From NCBI GenBank assembly GCA_900239685.1, contig OENT01000897.1:1-64000 (forward strand): a DNA stretch of 64,000 nucleotides, given 5' to 3'. Source of the DNA: Rotaria macrura (taxonomy: Eukaryota; Rotifera; Eurotatoria; Philodinida; Philodinidae). The stretch's first letter is position 1; each line of letters begins with the position of its first letter. Positions 46,981-58,733 of the stretch are shown here, piece after piece. Under the pieces are notes generated by a model, which did no database searches, was not told the origin of the DNA, and worked only from the letters and a program-made list of their open reading frames with translations. A program made the position numbers and the translations under genes.

Positions 46981-49847
46981 GGACTTCTTGTCATTGAGTC
47001 ATTATCGCAGCGTAACTCCTTCAGTAGTGGTCACTAAAACGCATTCAAATTTTCTTAGTTGCATGAGGGTAAAATTTTTCTCTCGCACCGAATCTAAAAA
47101 AGTGGCTGTTAGTGTGATCATTGTGAGATGAAAATATCACACACGATGAAGCTGGCTCCAGATCATCGATAAACAACATAGTATGTATCGCAGGGGCGTC
47201 AAATCATCGACACTAGAACCTTAAACATTAGAGTTATGACAGGTGCTCCTAGAGAGCATGTAAAATGTTATAGACTCTGATCATTGCTTCAACGTAACAA
47301 CCATGGTTTGTTTACGAAGGAGGAGACCAGATTTACTGCTACAACCTTCAGTATTCATCAGCAATTGTATTTCACCAAGCGTGAAGCCAGATGGTTCGTG
47401 TTCATTCATACATATAAACTATACTCGTTTCGTATCCCATGCATTGCAATAATCACAACTGCCACATAGTGCAATTTTATCGATGGAGACATGTCTCAGT
47501 AACATTGCTTTTCCTATTTTGACACGAGAGTTAAAAATGTTCGTTAGCACAGTCAGAGATTCACCTAAAATGTGACATTCATCGAACAATTCTAAAGATG
47601 AGGCCTTATCTCAAAGATGCAGAACTTTCTTCATAAAGAAAGTATGGATCGAAGTGAATGATTATCAGTCTATTTATAACTATTTCTCTCAGAAATTTGT
47701 CGCATGATCCATTTCTCTAGAAACTCTTTTCTTTGTTTACTCTGTGCTGCTGTTAATAATTTTCGTTGACAGTTTCACAATATCTCTCGATCATTCATTC
47801 GCCCTAATTTTGCAATCACTCAGTATTGAAAAGTTCTAAAGAGATTCCGCAATCGTTTACGAATTGCAAGAGCGGTTCTTCACGTTTCAAAGTGGTGAGC
47901 GATCAACTACGTCTGGCACTCTTTCAGATCACAAAATTCGTTGAACTCGTCTCTCACAGTCTGTGATTCTACCAAACCGCTATTCGCTTAATTTCTATCT
48001 CAGTCATCGTCCAATGCGATCCAGGATCATCCGAATGATTTTGTTGGTTGCAGCTACTGCCACAAAGACTTATAGCAATGAACTTTCTAACATCATTCTT
48101 GTTTTCTTGGAAGAGGAATATCTTGCTTAGCACTTTCTCGAATTTTGAAGAAATTAAATAGGGCGCATACTGTGAAGATAAATGATTAATGAGTGTAGTA
48201 AAATATTTAAGGAAAATTGGATCTTTCACTCACGAACCGCAAACGACGTGTCAACGTAGTTGAGCTTCGATATTAAGTATTCGATTGATCGGAAGTGCTC
48301 GATTGAGGTGTGAGTAAGAATAAGAATAGGTACTACAATCTTGATTTCTCTAGAACGCTTGGACTCCTGTTGAGTTCTATTCAATAATAAGTTCATTCTT
48401 AAGACTTGACAATCATAACCGAGACTCACAAGCCATCCGATGAGTTCGTTGAACAAAAATGAAACGGGCCATCAATTCTTGATCTATAGAAAATTGAATC
48501 CACATCTACATTCAAATAGTCGAATGATCGATAAGCTGGACGTGAACGTTGAAACAGCAGAAACTCAATTTGTGTCAAATGATCCATATCCAATTTTCAG
48601 CACATTCTTACTCACACTGTTACACTCACCCACGGTCGGTTATTGAATGAGTGATGTCTGATGTTACTCAGCTGTCATGACACAGATCCAAATACATAAA
48701 TGAACTAGATAGTAAACCAATCATATTTGTTGGTTCTTGAAAATAATACATTTACTCGATTCGATTCCGTTGCAACAAATCAATGTTATCTCCCTCATTT
48801 TCTGCGTTTGCTAGTACCTTCACTCCCCATCGTAGTATAGCCATAAGAATTGATGCTACATCAATAGTTTACTTTAACTAGCACTTACGACTTTCGTTTC
48901 AAGCTATAAACGATTGAAAATAAAGCTTCGTATCTCAATTCGACTTGTTTCTTAGAAATAGTTCCACATTAAATTCTACGACTCAGTTGCGTTTTTCCGT
49001 GCTATATATATAAGAAATAATTTATTTCAGAACCCAGCTAATTTCGGTTTTGTGACAGGTACAAGCCGCTCAGACAAATCAACATATTCAGAATGCATGG
49101 TTGTCGACCCAGCTCAGTCTTTATTAGCAGACTTAAAAAATATTTAGCCTGTAAAGTTCAATACATCATAATGTGACGCTTCCCAAAAACGTTGGCGAGA
49201 AGCCGTCGATATAGGACACATCATATCGAGGGATCGACCGGTGTTTTGTCAGAAGTAATCCATTGGTTCGAATCACATGTGACATGCATAAAAATACAAT
49301 ACACTGCCGACAATGAAAAAAAAACAAGAGCTCTTTCAAGCTGTAAAAAAAAGATATTTTTGGTCTACAACTGCAAGTGAAGATCATTCATCCAAAAATA
49401 AGCATTCACTTGATCACTGGTAAAGATACGATCTGATTCATGACACGAAATAGAGTTCGCCATATTCCCACATGCAAATAAAAATCGCTTTCCTTTTCGT
49501 CATTAATCTGGTGAGAGCCTGAAAACGGTGATTAATCACAAAAATGTTAGAATCGGTAAGAAATCATGATTTATCAAGAATGATCGGATCTCACTAGCAT
49601 GCAGATAGAGATATTGACTCTTCCCTTGTTCGCTACTGCAGAAATCGAGATAAATTGTACGAAAGGAGGATCTCTGTATGTTCGACTCGTGAGTATTCGC
49701 GAATTATCTGTAAGTAAGATGCTCATGAATGGTTCCAGCGCATCGATGCGGTGTCGAGTAGAATTGTGCATAGGATGCACTCATTCTCCAAGGCTGATCA
49801 TAGGCGAGAAATTCGACTCTGAAATTAGATTATCATCTATATATATA
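46981..49847. other. Gene-poor stretch with scattered open segments
   Basis: Minus-strand open segments at 48456-48226 (MFNELIGWLVSLGYDCQVL...) and 48229-47969 (SSQYAPYLISSKFEKVLSKI...) have coding-like composition. They are separated by a 60-bp GT-AG interval whose phases do not join them in frame. They may be a decayed gene. Other ORFs here (47284-47469, 49166-49387, 49599-50006) look accidental. No clear repeat was found. Confidence 0.35.
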
Positions 49848-50393
49848 TGTCGTGCCGAAGTTAGGGTGTTCGTCGAGGTTGTAACTTCGACGAATTTTTT
49901 CGTCGAAGTTATTTTTAAGCAAAACACATACATACAGTTGGACACAAAAATTATTTATTTGCACATACTGCTGAAAGATGACAGCAAGAGTTACATATTA
50001 TTTTAGCTGGTTTTTATTTGCATCGATTCGTTTTACAACTCTCTTTACAATCGCATTTCAAAATTCCTTGTTAAACTGAGTTTTCCATTCGGTACCACCA
50101 TTTTTACTCTTCACAGAAGGAGATGATATTGATGCAGCCACGATTTGGTTCGATTGTTGAAGTCGACCATATATAGACATGGCGTGCACGTGCGAGATTG
50201 TCGATGAGAGTATAAATGGGTACCAGAGTCTTCTTTGTGGTCATTCATGAATCAGCTAGGTCTCACAGCCACAGAGAAGTGAGCACCAACTCTAGTAAAA
50301 ACAACTTCAACGATAACGTTTGTCGAAGTTAAATCCAACGAAAACATTTGTCGAAGTTGTAACTTCGACGAAAACCCTAACTTTGACACGACA
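49848..50393. mobile_element. Inverted-repeat element (546 bp) built on CGTCGAAGTT words
   Basis: The left end TGTCGTGCCGAAGTTAGGG and the right end CCCTAACTTTGACACGACA are mirrored. Inward, both carry TTCGTCGA(A/G)GTT and AACTTCGACGAA repeated in both orientations. The flanks TATATATA and TATACATA match at 7 of 8 bases but are low-complexity, so an 8-bp duplication is only suggestive. About 350 bp of unrelated sequence lie inside. No transposase ORF is seen. It may be another hAT-like non-autonomous element. Confidence 0.72.
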
Positions 50394-50458
50394 TATACAT
50401 AAAGAAGAATGTTTGTCTATTTGTTCGCTATGCATTCAGTCTCTGCAGTAGCTACGGT

Positions 50459-50692
50459 CACCAAATTTTCCATGGTACTTCCCTAGGTTCAGATAATGGT
50501 CAAGAGTGGGTCGGCACCCCAGTGGGGGGGGGGGAGTTACCTTGGTGAAATTTTACCCAGGTGGCTTTGTATTAGCAAATATTATCAAACTTTCCACAGT
50601 GCTTTCCTGAGCCCAGAGGAAGGTTTTAAGTGGGTTGGCACTATCGATAGGGATACAGAGGTAGTGCCTGGGTGAAATTTAACCCAAGTCAT
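50459..50692. repeat. Two diverged tandem copies of a roughly 110-bp unit
   Basis: Copy 1 (about 50459-50573) and copy 2 (about 50584-50692) share, in order, CAAA-TTTCCA, GT-CTTCC, AAG-GTGGGT-GGCAC, a G-rich or GATAGGG block and GGTGAAATTTAACCCA. Copy 1 has a 12-base G run where copy 2 does not. The function is unknown and there is no coding signal. Confidence 0.65.
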
Positions 50693-51061
50693 ATCACGGT
50701 GAAATTTTCATCAATTTTCTAGAAATTCAGCGAATTTGTTACGATTCGAAAATTAATCATTTCGTATTACTAATTTTTTGATCTAAATGTGTAAGTCGAA
50801 GATTTCTCATGTTAAATTAAAAGGAGAAAATGTATGCGAGTCTTTTCTTGGTTTACAACAATGTTGTGTTCAGTTTTTAGTCAGACTCAGAAAACAACAC
50901 ATGTGTTCTTTTCTTGACGCACAACGATGACGTATTGATAATAAGAATGTATTGTAATGATATGACTATATGATTAGATGTGGCACATTCTTGAATGAAT
51001 ATGACTTGATTTCTTTGTCATTTGTTATCTATACAATGATGTATAGCATTCTAACATCGTA

Positions 51062-52040
51062 CAAGTCAATTGACACTGTAATCGATGTCAACGACGTAGT
51101 TCAGTATCCAACACTCTAAAAAAACTAAGCACTTTACCGAACCCCCCAAAAAAGTTCGGTAGATGACAAAAAGCTTGCAAATGTGTTGAGCGTTCCAAAA
51201 AAAGAATAAAAAAACATACGGAACCTTTAAAGGATCTGACCGTGTGCCCGCAATCAGATCCTTTTTTCTTCGAAACCTTTTTAAGTTCGGTAGAGCAAAA
51301 AAAGGGTTTCGTAGGCAAATACGAAACTTGAAAAGTTCCGTAGNCTACGGAACTTTTCAAGTTTCGTATTTGCCTACGAAACCCTTTTTTTGCTCTACCG
51401 AACTTAAAAAGGTTTCGAAGAAAAAAGGATCTGATTGCGGGCACACGGTCAGATCCTTTAAAGGTTCCGTATGTTTTTTTATTCTTTTTTTGGAACGCTC
51501 AACACATTTGCAAGCTTTTTGTCATCTACCGAACTTTTTTGGGGGGTTCGGTAAAGTGCTTAGTTTTTTTAGAGTGAATAGAATTTCTCAATCCTATTGA
51601 ACCTTCTGGAATGCCGCCACACAAGTTACTGCTAAAAATCGATTCTCTAATTATGCTTCTGAGAAATCTGGATGCACCGAAGCTGTGCAATGGCACAAGA
51701 GTGGCTGTGAAAAGCCTAGTGCCTCATATTATTGAAGCAACTATCTTGACAGGGTGCGCAAAGGGTGAATATGTATTCATACCACAATACCCTTCGCTCC
51801 CACTGATATTCCCTTTCATTGTAAGCGACTTCAATTTCCGGTTCGTCTCGCTTTCGCGATGTTTAATAATAAGGCACAAGGACAATCACTTAAAACCGCT
51901 GGTATCAATTTAGAAAGTCCTTGCTTTTCTCATGTTCAACTTTAAGATGCCTGTTCAAGAGTGGAAACTGGGAAGAACATATATGTTTATTGCATCAGAT
52001 GCAAAAACCAAAAATATTGTATATCCAACAGCTTTACAAT
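51062..52040 (+). pseudogene. Decayed C-terminal end of a Helitron/Pif1-type DNA helicase, interrupted by a hairpin MITE
   Basis: Before the MITE the frame reads YKSIDTVIDVNDVVQYP (51062-51110). After it, EFLNPIEPSGMPPHKLLLK and then LLRNLDAPKLCNGTRVAVKS, TGCAKGEYVFIP. These match the conserved block of Helitron Pif1-like helicases (YPTEFLNSL..SGLPPHKL, MLLRNLDPPKLCNGTRL). After a frameshift near 51845 the reading continues as LAFAMFNNKAQGQSLKTAG, the motif V/VI region, then a stop codon replaces part of the Y-VA-SRV motif (DACSRVETGKNIYV remains). Frameshift, stop codon and the 465-bp insertion make it a pseudogene. The rest of the Helitron (Rep domain, termini) was not found in the flanking sequence. 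Confidence 0.85.
51112..51576. mobile_element. Perfect hairpin MITE (465 bp), CACTCTAAAAAA tips
   Basis: Two arms of 232 bp are exact reverse complements about a single N at 51344. The tips CACTCTAAAAAAACTAAGC resemble those of the 407-bp hairpin at 46572 (CACTGTAAAAAA). Arms contain repeated CCGAAC/ACGAAAC/ACGGAAC words. Mirror-image 118-codon ORFs across the two arms are a by-product of symmetry, not genes. Removing the element and one AA copy restores the helicase reading frame, which suggests an AA target duplication instead of TA. Confidence 0.88.
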
Positions 52041-52730
52041 AAAAACTCCATTTCATTATTGTTTTTCTAAAAACGTTCATAAATAAAGGTTAAATAGAAA
52101 AAAATTTTGAAGAACGTTTAAAACATTAATTACTAAAAGTTGCAAACGGTAAAATCTAAGCGTATGGTACTATCTTCTAGATTAAGAACCTTAAAAGATC
52201 AAGAAAATGTCGTTTTCTAACACGCAGACCATATCCAATTTCATTTTCTCAATCACCAACGGGTACCTCCACTAGTTATTGATATACACATTTAAGAATC
52301 AAGATTAACGATCACTAATATTATCAGAAAACAAGCTTGAGAGTGGGTGTGGTGTGTGGAAGAAAACAAGGCACATCGCAAAACGGAACCCACATTCACA
52401 CATAGATTTTGGCCTGGTAAACTAGTAGGAAAGTAAAACCTTATGCAAAATAATTGATACAAGAACGAGTATTTTTTTTTTCATTTTAATCGATCCATCA
52501 ACAGTAACATTAGTCCGAAGAAAAAATCAACATTTAATTAGCACAAACTATGTAAAATTCGATACAGAAAATGGAATAAAACCTAAGCTTTAAAATTATA
52601 CAAGGAATAATTGGAGAACTACATAAATGATTCATTATTTAGTACGACATGCGAGAGATTTTGGATCATGTACCACAAAAAAACGTAGAAGAAGCACTTT
52701 TTTTCCTAGAAAATCAGTTTGCTGTTTGAT
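52041..52730. other. Intergenic, nothing seen
   Basis: A+T-rich sequence between the Helitron relic and the CISD stop codon. No coding segment or repeat is visible. Confidence 0.5.
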
Positions 52731-53238
52731 TCACTGTTTTGTTGTTATGATAAGTGGACCTATATTGTCACCTGTTTCCTTGTTCCACGTGTTATGAGAT
52801 CCATCACATAAGGGAAACTGAAGAAAAGAAAACAACCGTACGAAACAAAGTAAGAAAGAACTGTAGAGAATGAACGGTAGGAAAAAAAATTATATCTACA
52901 TCTATATTGCTAGGATCCAAAATGTATTGAAATAGTATTCAGGTTGAATTCAAAACTGCTGCTTTTTTTCTTTTAGATTTTTCTAAAGTTTTACGTACTT
53001 TTTTTGATTTCCAACATCGACAATAAGTGACAGTGTTAGTTTTTGATGCGTTACATTTGCTAATAACATCTTCAATATTGAATTTATCAACTATTTTATC
53101 AGTATTTTTTCTTATTGTTTGATTGATATGTTGGTTTTTCAGCGGATTATTTACTCCAGTGATTGACGCGTTTGGCTTTGATTGTTCAAAAGTAGCATCA
53201 GAAGTGGTTGAAAATGCCATTTTAGCTTTACCTAACAT
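52731..53238 (-). CDS. CISD: CDGSH iron-sulfur domain protein (mitoNEET/CISD1-2 family), last two exons, at least 108 aa
   Basis: CISD1/2 proteins are 2Fe-2S proteins of the mitochondrial outer membrane or ER, involved in iron-sulfur and redox homeostasis and autophagy. The penultimate exon (53238-52999) ends YCRCWKSKK with a GTACGT donor. It joins in phase 0 to 52817-52731, which begins FPLCDGSH and continues [10 protein letters not shown]. Together they give the full cluster-binding motif C-x-C-x2-S-x3-P-x-C-D-G-S-H with all three Cys and the His. Upstream, [14 protein letters not shown] matches the KDNPKIVHAFDMED region. The usual N-terminal membrane anchor is not present in the visible sequence. 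A TTAG acceptor lies just after the first ATG at 53238, so that ATG may be intronic and a 5' exon with the anchor may lie further right. I could not find that exon. Confidence 0.9.
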
Positions 53239-54108
53239 TAGTTGATCTAGCGGATACAAACAAATAATTGTTCAAACAGTGAAATATTCAATATTTCGAA
53301 ATTTCGAAAGAATAATTCCATTTACTATTACAAAAGTCATAGGTTTATTCATGGTAGTCGCAAAGCCGATGAATGGTAAAGATTAATATGTTCTTTAAGT
53401 CACTCATATCCTTTATATCTATATTCACAGATACAAACCCGGAAGGGAAATTAATCAAGTAAACGGACAATCTCTTTAAACTAGTGCAAAGGCCCAAGAA
53501 AAGCTCACCATTACATTGGACCATAGTTTTCTAATCACTCGATGGTCTTCGAGTAGCAGAAGGGTGATAGTTAAAGAATCGCGATAGAAGAGTCCAATAT
53601 AATTATAGGTGAATCATTCGATATCTGCTTCAATAAATAAAATACAAAATCTCTACGTTCGGCATAAGACATCTGAATTATACATTATTCATCTTGAACT
53701 CAAAATCATCTGAATGAATTAGATAAATTTTAATGTGCAATCATTAGATCAGATACGTCCGAAACTATCGACTGATCATTGAATGGATTAAATAACAACA
53801 CAATTAAAAACCTGTAATAAATGGTCGAGTAACGTGTTGGAAAACCGAAATAGTCAGATACCGATGCATGGTAAAGAATTTTGATCGAGACAGACGAAAG
53901 GTGGCACACTACTTGTAATTGTTTTTTAATCGTGCTGTTGAATAAGCGATACCAGTTCCTTGTTCTCTGAAAATAAAGAACAATCAGATTAGAGCTAATC
54001 TATGAGATCCAAATCACTATTTAGAAAATACTTCAGTTTAAAAAAGGTCATCTTTTTGTTAGCAATCGATCAAAAATAATTGTTCATGGTGTACTGCTTT
54101 ATTCAAAG
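53239..54108. other. Upstream flank or first intron of CISD
   Basis: No exon could be assigned with certainty. A minus-strand candidate after an acceptor at about 53968 (TTATTTTCAG) reads EQGTGIAYSTARLKNNY. It resembles the end of a CISD membrane anchor, but its splice phase does not fit the next exon. Confidence 0.3.
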
Positions 54109-54217
54109 TCGATAAGAAAACTTATTAGAGAAGTAGAAATCGAAATACTCATCCATCGGTTTCAGATTTTCTCCAACAAAATTAATACGTACATTTGGTG
54201 TAAAGTTCACATAATTC
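54109..54217 (-). CDS. Candidate terminal exon of an unidentified gene
   Basis: The acceptor GGCGTTTCACAG is followed in phase 0 by NYVNFTPNVRINFVGENLKP and then MDEYFDFYFSNKFSYRL and a stop. The composition looks coding. No upstream exon was identified on the minus strand between 54218 and 57463. It could also be the remains of a gene. Confidence 0.35.
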
Positions 54218-57200
54218 TGTGAAACGCCATCTGAAGGGTGTGTTGAAGTATGTGAGAGTGGAGATTTTGACCAACTCCTACCACAAAGACCGTGAACGAG
54301 AAACTCAATACCAACGGCACATTATGACAGAAGTTGCTGATATACGAGCAAAGACCATAAATCAATAAAATTTTGTTAGAATATACGAACTACTTTGTTA
54401 TGGTAGTCCAAAGTTACTAGTCAACGTTTTGAAAACAAATGTATTGTAAAATACGGCGAAAAAAAGTTCTTCGGTGTTTTTAGCAACAACACCTGAATCG
54501 TGTTTCACATTTTAATCCCACACCGGATAGTGCTAATAGCTTATCTGAATGAGCCTCACTTAAAACGATGAGGTTTTTAAGAGTTCATAAAGAGAATCAT
54601 TTCGAAAAATCAGAAAATCTTGACACTCTACTCACTATATATTTTAATATCTTTTTTCTGTTGATGGCAATGGTTTGTTATCGTGCTGGAAAGAACATGT
54701 TCAATTCGCTTTTACTAATAAAAAACTGTTTTATGTATACTTTTATATGACCCACTCGAAAAACTCAAGGCACATGAAGTGTATAAATAAGACGGTTCGT
54801 TCGTTTAGACAAAAAACTTACGATGGCTTCTGATTGGATACTAAACGTTTAAGTTAGATACTGGAAATTCCATAGATACCCGCTTTTAGACGATGACACG
54901 TCTTAATCGCTCCTAATTGAATTATTTCAACCAATGTATATGAGCGGCTTGTATTCTATCTTTTCCAAGCACTTTTGCTAATCTGTGACTTATTAATTCT
55001 CGAATAGATACGATTTAATATGAATTTTAAATTTAAAGAAAAATATTTTCAATAGGACATTTTTTTCATGAATTTTACTAGTGCTTTCATGAAACAAAAA
55101 AATTAGACAAAATAATTCGGGAAATTAAAAAAACCCCTTTTCATACATGTTTTCAGCGTTCAGTGAAGTTAAAAAGGAGATTTATTGAATAGAAATACTA
55201 CATTATCGAAAATGTTCTATCTTAATAAATCTCACTTCTTTTCCGAATTTTACTTGGCATTTAAAAAATTTTCGACCAGAGTTTTTGGAATTCGGTATTA
55301 TTTTATGCAATTTTTTAGGTTAATTTAAGTTGAAGTGGAATTTATGAAAAAAATTGCCATATTGAAAACATTTTCTTTTATATCTAAAATTCATAAATAA
55401 CCGTATCTATTCAAGAATTAGTAAGTCATAAGTTTGTTGAAGTACCTGAAAAAAAATATCCTCGACGAATCTGCAAGGGGCAATAAAAAAAGAACACCTA
55501 CTAGAAGGAAACTGTTGGGAAACACTGCAGTTTACAATCAGATAATCACTTAAGTCTACCTCATTCTCTATTATAAGTCGGTTTAAATGTTGTATTTCTG
55601 TCGAACATAAATTAAACTTGCATTATGCATTAAATTTGTTTTAGAAAATTACAATTAAGAATTATTCTTGTACCGAGTCACTATTGAGAATTTAATTATT
55701 ATCTAAAAACCGAAAGAAAAATAGTAATTACTCTATTGCGGAAAAAGGATAGAAAAATTCTTTAGATTCATTGATATATTTACAAAAGTATTTTCGACAT
55801 CACATAACACCTAATAAACTCAAAACATCACCTCAGCATAGGAAAACTAGCAAAAGATTAAATAAAAATATTACTACAGTTCATGTTATACTGTTATATT
55901 GTTCATTTTTTCGGTTTTTATTATTCGACCACCATTCAAAATAATTTTTGAGTTGGTAAATGATTGAAATTCTTGCACAAGATAGTAAGTTCCAGTAGTT
56001 TATGAAGACCACTAATACCAAGCACTAATAGATACTATGAAGAGAAACATAAACCATTAAACTATTAGGGATTAATTGATATTTAAACAGGAGCAGAATA
56101 AGAATGAATAAGAATAAAACGCATTCGTTACCTGTTCTTTTACTTTAAAATTTAAAAATAAGATAAATATTGGGAGGAAAAGATGAAAGTTTACACAATA
56201 ATAAAAAACCTAGGTGAAAGTTTATGTTACAATTTCAAAATCGATTATAGTTTATTTTAAAATTGAATGTCCATATGTAATTTTTAAAGACATTTCATTG
56301 AAAAGCAATTAAAATTTGCAGCTTTCGCCTTCTGAAAATGTAAAGAAAACGGCCTCGGTTTGTGTCAAAAACGATATCTTAAACAAGACACATCACATTT
56401 GAAATGATGACTCAAAGTTATTACTATACTTAAAAAGACTCCATGTTTTCCAGCAACAGTACCATATATCGTAAAATTTGGAGATGCGAGCACTTATCCT
56501 TCACCAGATGTTGCCTCTAATGCGAGTGCTGTGGTTCCAGGGGATACAGTGGTACATGGCCACTTATCCAGTTGGAGATGCGGCATTTCCAAATTTTTGG
56601 ATATGAGACACGATTCAAATAAAAAGCACAACGATCAGTCTCATTTTCTAAAAGCGACAGTCATTGAATCAATGTAAAACATTTAGCATTATTCGTTTTC
56701 ATTTACGAAAATAAATTTAAGGAAACAAAGTAAGTAGATACAAACAACTGTTCAATGGCAACGACTAGTCTTTCAAATTCTGCTGATACAGGACAAAGGT
56801 AAGACCGTGCTCATATTATTAATTTTTCACTTCCAGAAGCTTATGAGCAAAGCCCATTGTTATTTCAAAATGCAATCGATCAAATTGAACAATTTGTACA
56901 GTTTTTAACTTTTGACATTGTCAGAGTTGAACTACTAGTGACTTGCTCTGTAAAAAAGATGTCATATCTTACAAGATGTTTCATCTGTCTCAAGTCTAGT
57001 TTAGATGTGTACCAGACGTGAACTGTGTCTATTTTAGAAATGTTAGTGACATAAACAGGAACCCGTCTTTAAAGCTATACAATACCAAGAGTAGCCATTA
57101 TCTATACAACGTTGCAGCGAATCAAATGCTAATTGAATGACGATTTTAAAGACAAACTTTTAATTATTAATTTTCGATATTTGTCAAAAAGTTCAGTGGC

Positions 57201-57463
57201 TGATGCCAATGATACCACCTTAAGATCAAAATTATGGACTCAACACATACATGTGCCGAGAGGTCACTAGTGTACGATACTTTCATTCTTTCCCTGATCA
57301 TGTACTCTAAATCGGTGGAAAATGACTGTTAACCGGTGATATAGCGATCGAACTCTTGTGCTGTTTACCAGTGACAAACCGACGGTTTCCGGACAACTTT
57401 CAACATCAGATTGCTTATGAATGTGAGTGTTGGTGGGAATAAAATCTTTATACAGGCACTTGA
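54218..57463. other. Gene-poor, with a possible pair of plus-strand exons
   Basis: Most of the interval shows nothing. At 56738-56805 (plus) an open segment ending in donor AAAG|GTAAGA (IQTTVQWQRLVFQILLIQDK) joins in matching phase to an exon starting after TTCACTTCCAG near 56839. That exon reads EAYEQSPLLFQNAIDQIEQF and runs on to a stop around 57020. A codon-like stretch, VPYIVKFGDASTYPSPDVAS, lies at about 56460-56690. These may be pieces of one decayed or unrecognised gene. Confidence 0.35.
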
Positions 57464-57471
57464 GGGCGTGC

Positions 57472-58733
57472 TAGAGTCCTGCGGGACAAACTTTCGATTG
57501 TCCCAAATCCCGTTTGTCCCGTCCCAAATTTTTTCGAGTTGTCCCGTAAAATCCCGTTTGTCCCGTTGACAAAAAGTGTTTAAATGTCGTATCGTTCCTC
57601 CGACGAAAACAAGACACCTTTTCTACACAATCAATAGGAAAATAGAGTAATAAGAACTTGACCAATATGAAAAGAGATCGAGAAATGTAAGATTAAAGTT
57701 AAGTTTTTTTTAATAAAAATAGAAACTGGTACTCTCAAGTAGAAATTTGAATTAATAATCAGGGTGTATCCATATTTGTGTGACTGAAGTTTGGGTAGAT
57801 CGAAGATCTACACCCACACCGCTTGTTGTGCTCAAATAAATGTACAAATGTAAATATTTGAGAAAAAAATACACTCCTGTTTACGTAGCATATTAGCTCT
57901 TAATATAGATTATCAAGAATATTTTCATCTTATCATTATTGGATTAGTAAAACCTACCTTATTGTGATAGATTTTATTCAAAATTTAAAAGTTCATGGAA
58001 AGTAATCTATGTGTATAACAATACACCATATATCAGATGAATATGTGCTTTTTCTATGTCTGTAATTGTTCTATGATTGTTTGAAATTTATTTTTTTATT
58101 GTTTAAATTATTATAATAGTAGCTGTCAACCGCAAGTTTTAGAAGATTATTCTCTTTCAATTAAACTCGAGTATTTTTCATGTCAATTAATTTTCGTATC
58201 GATAGGTTATTGTATCGCACAATTAACGTTAATTAATTTTCGTTTCGAATAATTTTTGTATCGAGTAACTTTTATATGGACTAATTTTTGTATCCATCAA
58301 TTTTCGTATCGACTAATTTTTGTATCGATCAATTATGGTATCCACCAATTAATGTCGCTCAATTCAGATAGACCAGAAAAACACATACGTTTAGATATAC
58401 TTATAATTAATANNAAATGAAAAGAATGCATTTTCGAGCTCTTTTGAGTGTGTAGATTATACATCAATAGGACTTCTAGATTTTTTTCTCCTAAAATATC
58501 GATTTTACAATAAAAGTGCTTAGTGCCTAACAGGTTTAGATATAGGGATTTTAGAATTCGGAACATTGTTTTTTTCGATTTGTCCCGAATCCCGTTTGTC
58601 CCGTCCCGAATTTTTTTGATTCGTCCCGTTCCCGTTTGCCCCGTCCCGAAAAATTATCGGGACAGTCCCGTTTGTCCCGCGGGACGGGATAAACGGGATT
58701 TTTCGGGATTCGGGACTGTCCCGCAGGACTCTA
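57472..58733. mobile_element. Non-autonomous hAT-like transposon (1262 bp) with GGGAC words and perfect 8-bp target duplication
   Basis: The tips TAGAGTCCTGCGGGAC and GTCCCGCAGGACTCTA are a perfect 16-bp inverted repeat. The flanks GGGCGTGC at 57464-57471 and 58734-58741 are identical octamers, typical of hAT. The outer 90-160 bp at each end are filled with TTTGTCCCG/CGGGAC words in both orientations. The interior is A+T-rich, has a two-base N gap at 58413-58414 and contains no transposase. Near 58190-58350 it repeats a TCGTATCGA-x-TAATTTTTG-like unit about six times. It is clearly related to the element at 29081-30255. Confidence 0.95.
58190..58350. repeat. Short tandem units inside the hAT-like element
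   Basis: About six diverged units of the form AATTTTCGTATCGA/ACTAATTTTTGTATCGA follow each other (ATTTTCGTATCGATAGG, TAATTTTCGTTTCGAATA, TAATTTTTGTATCC, ATCAATTTTCGTATCGAC and so on). The period is roughly 17-26 bp with losses. No coding role. Confidence 0.5.

Noticed and set aside
49261..49290. GGTTCGAATC resembling a tRNA T-loop
   Set aside because: No acceptor, anticodon or D-arm complement could be placed around it.
51088..51600. Two 118-codon ORFs on opposite strands with nearly the same protein
   Set aside because: They are mirror images produced by the perfect palindrome of the hairpin element and span its N; no protein feature supports them.
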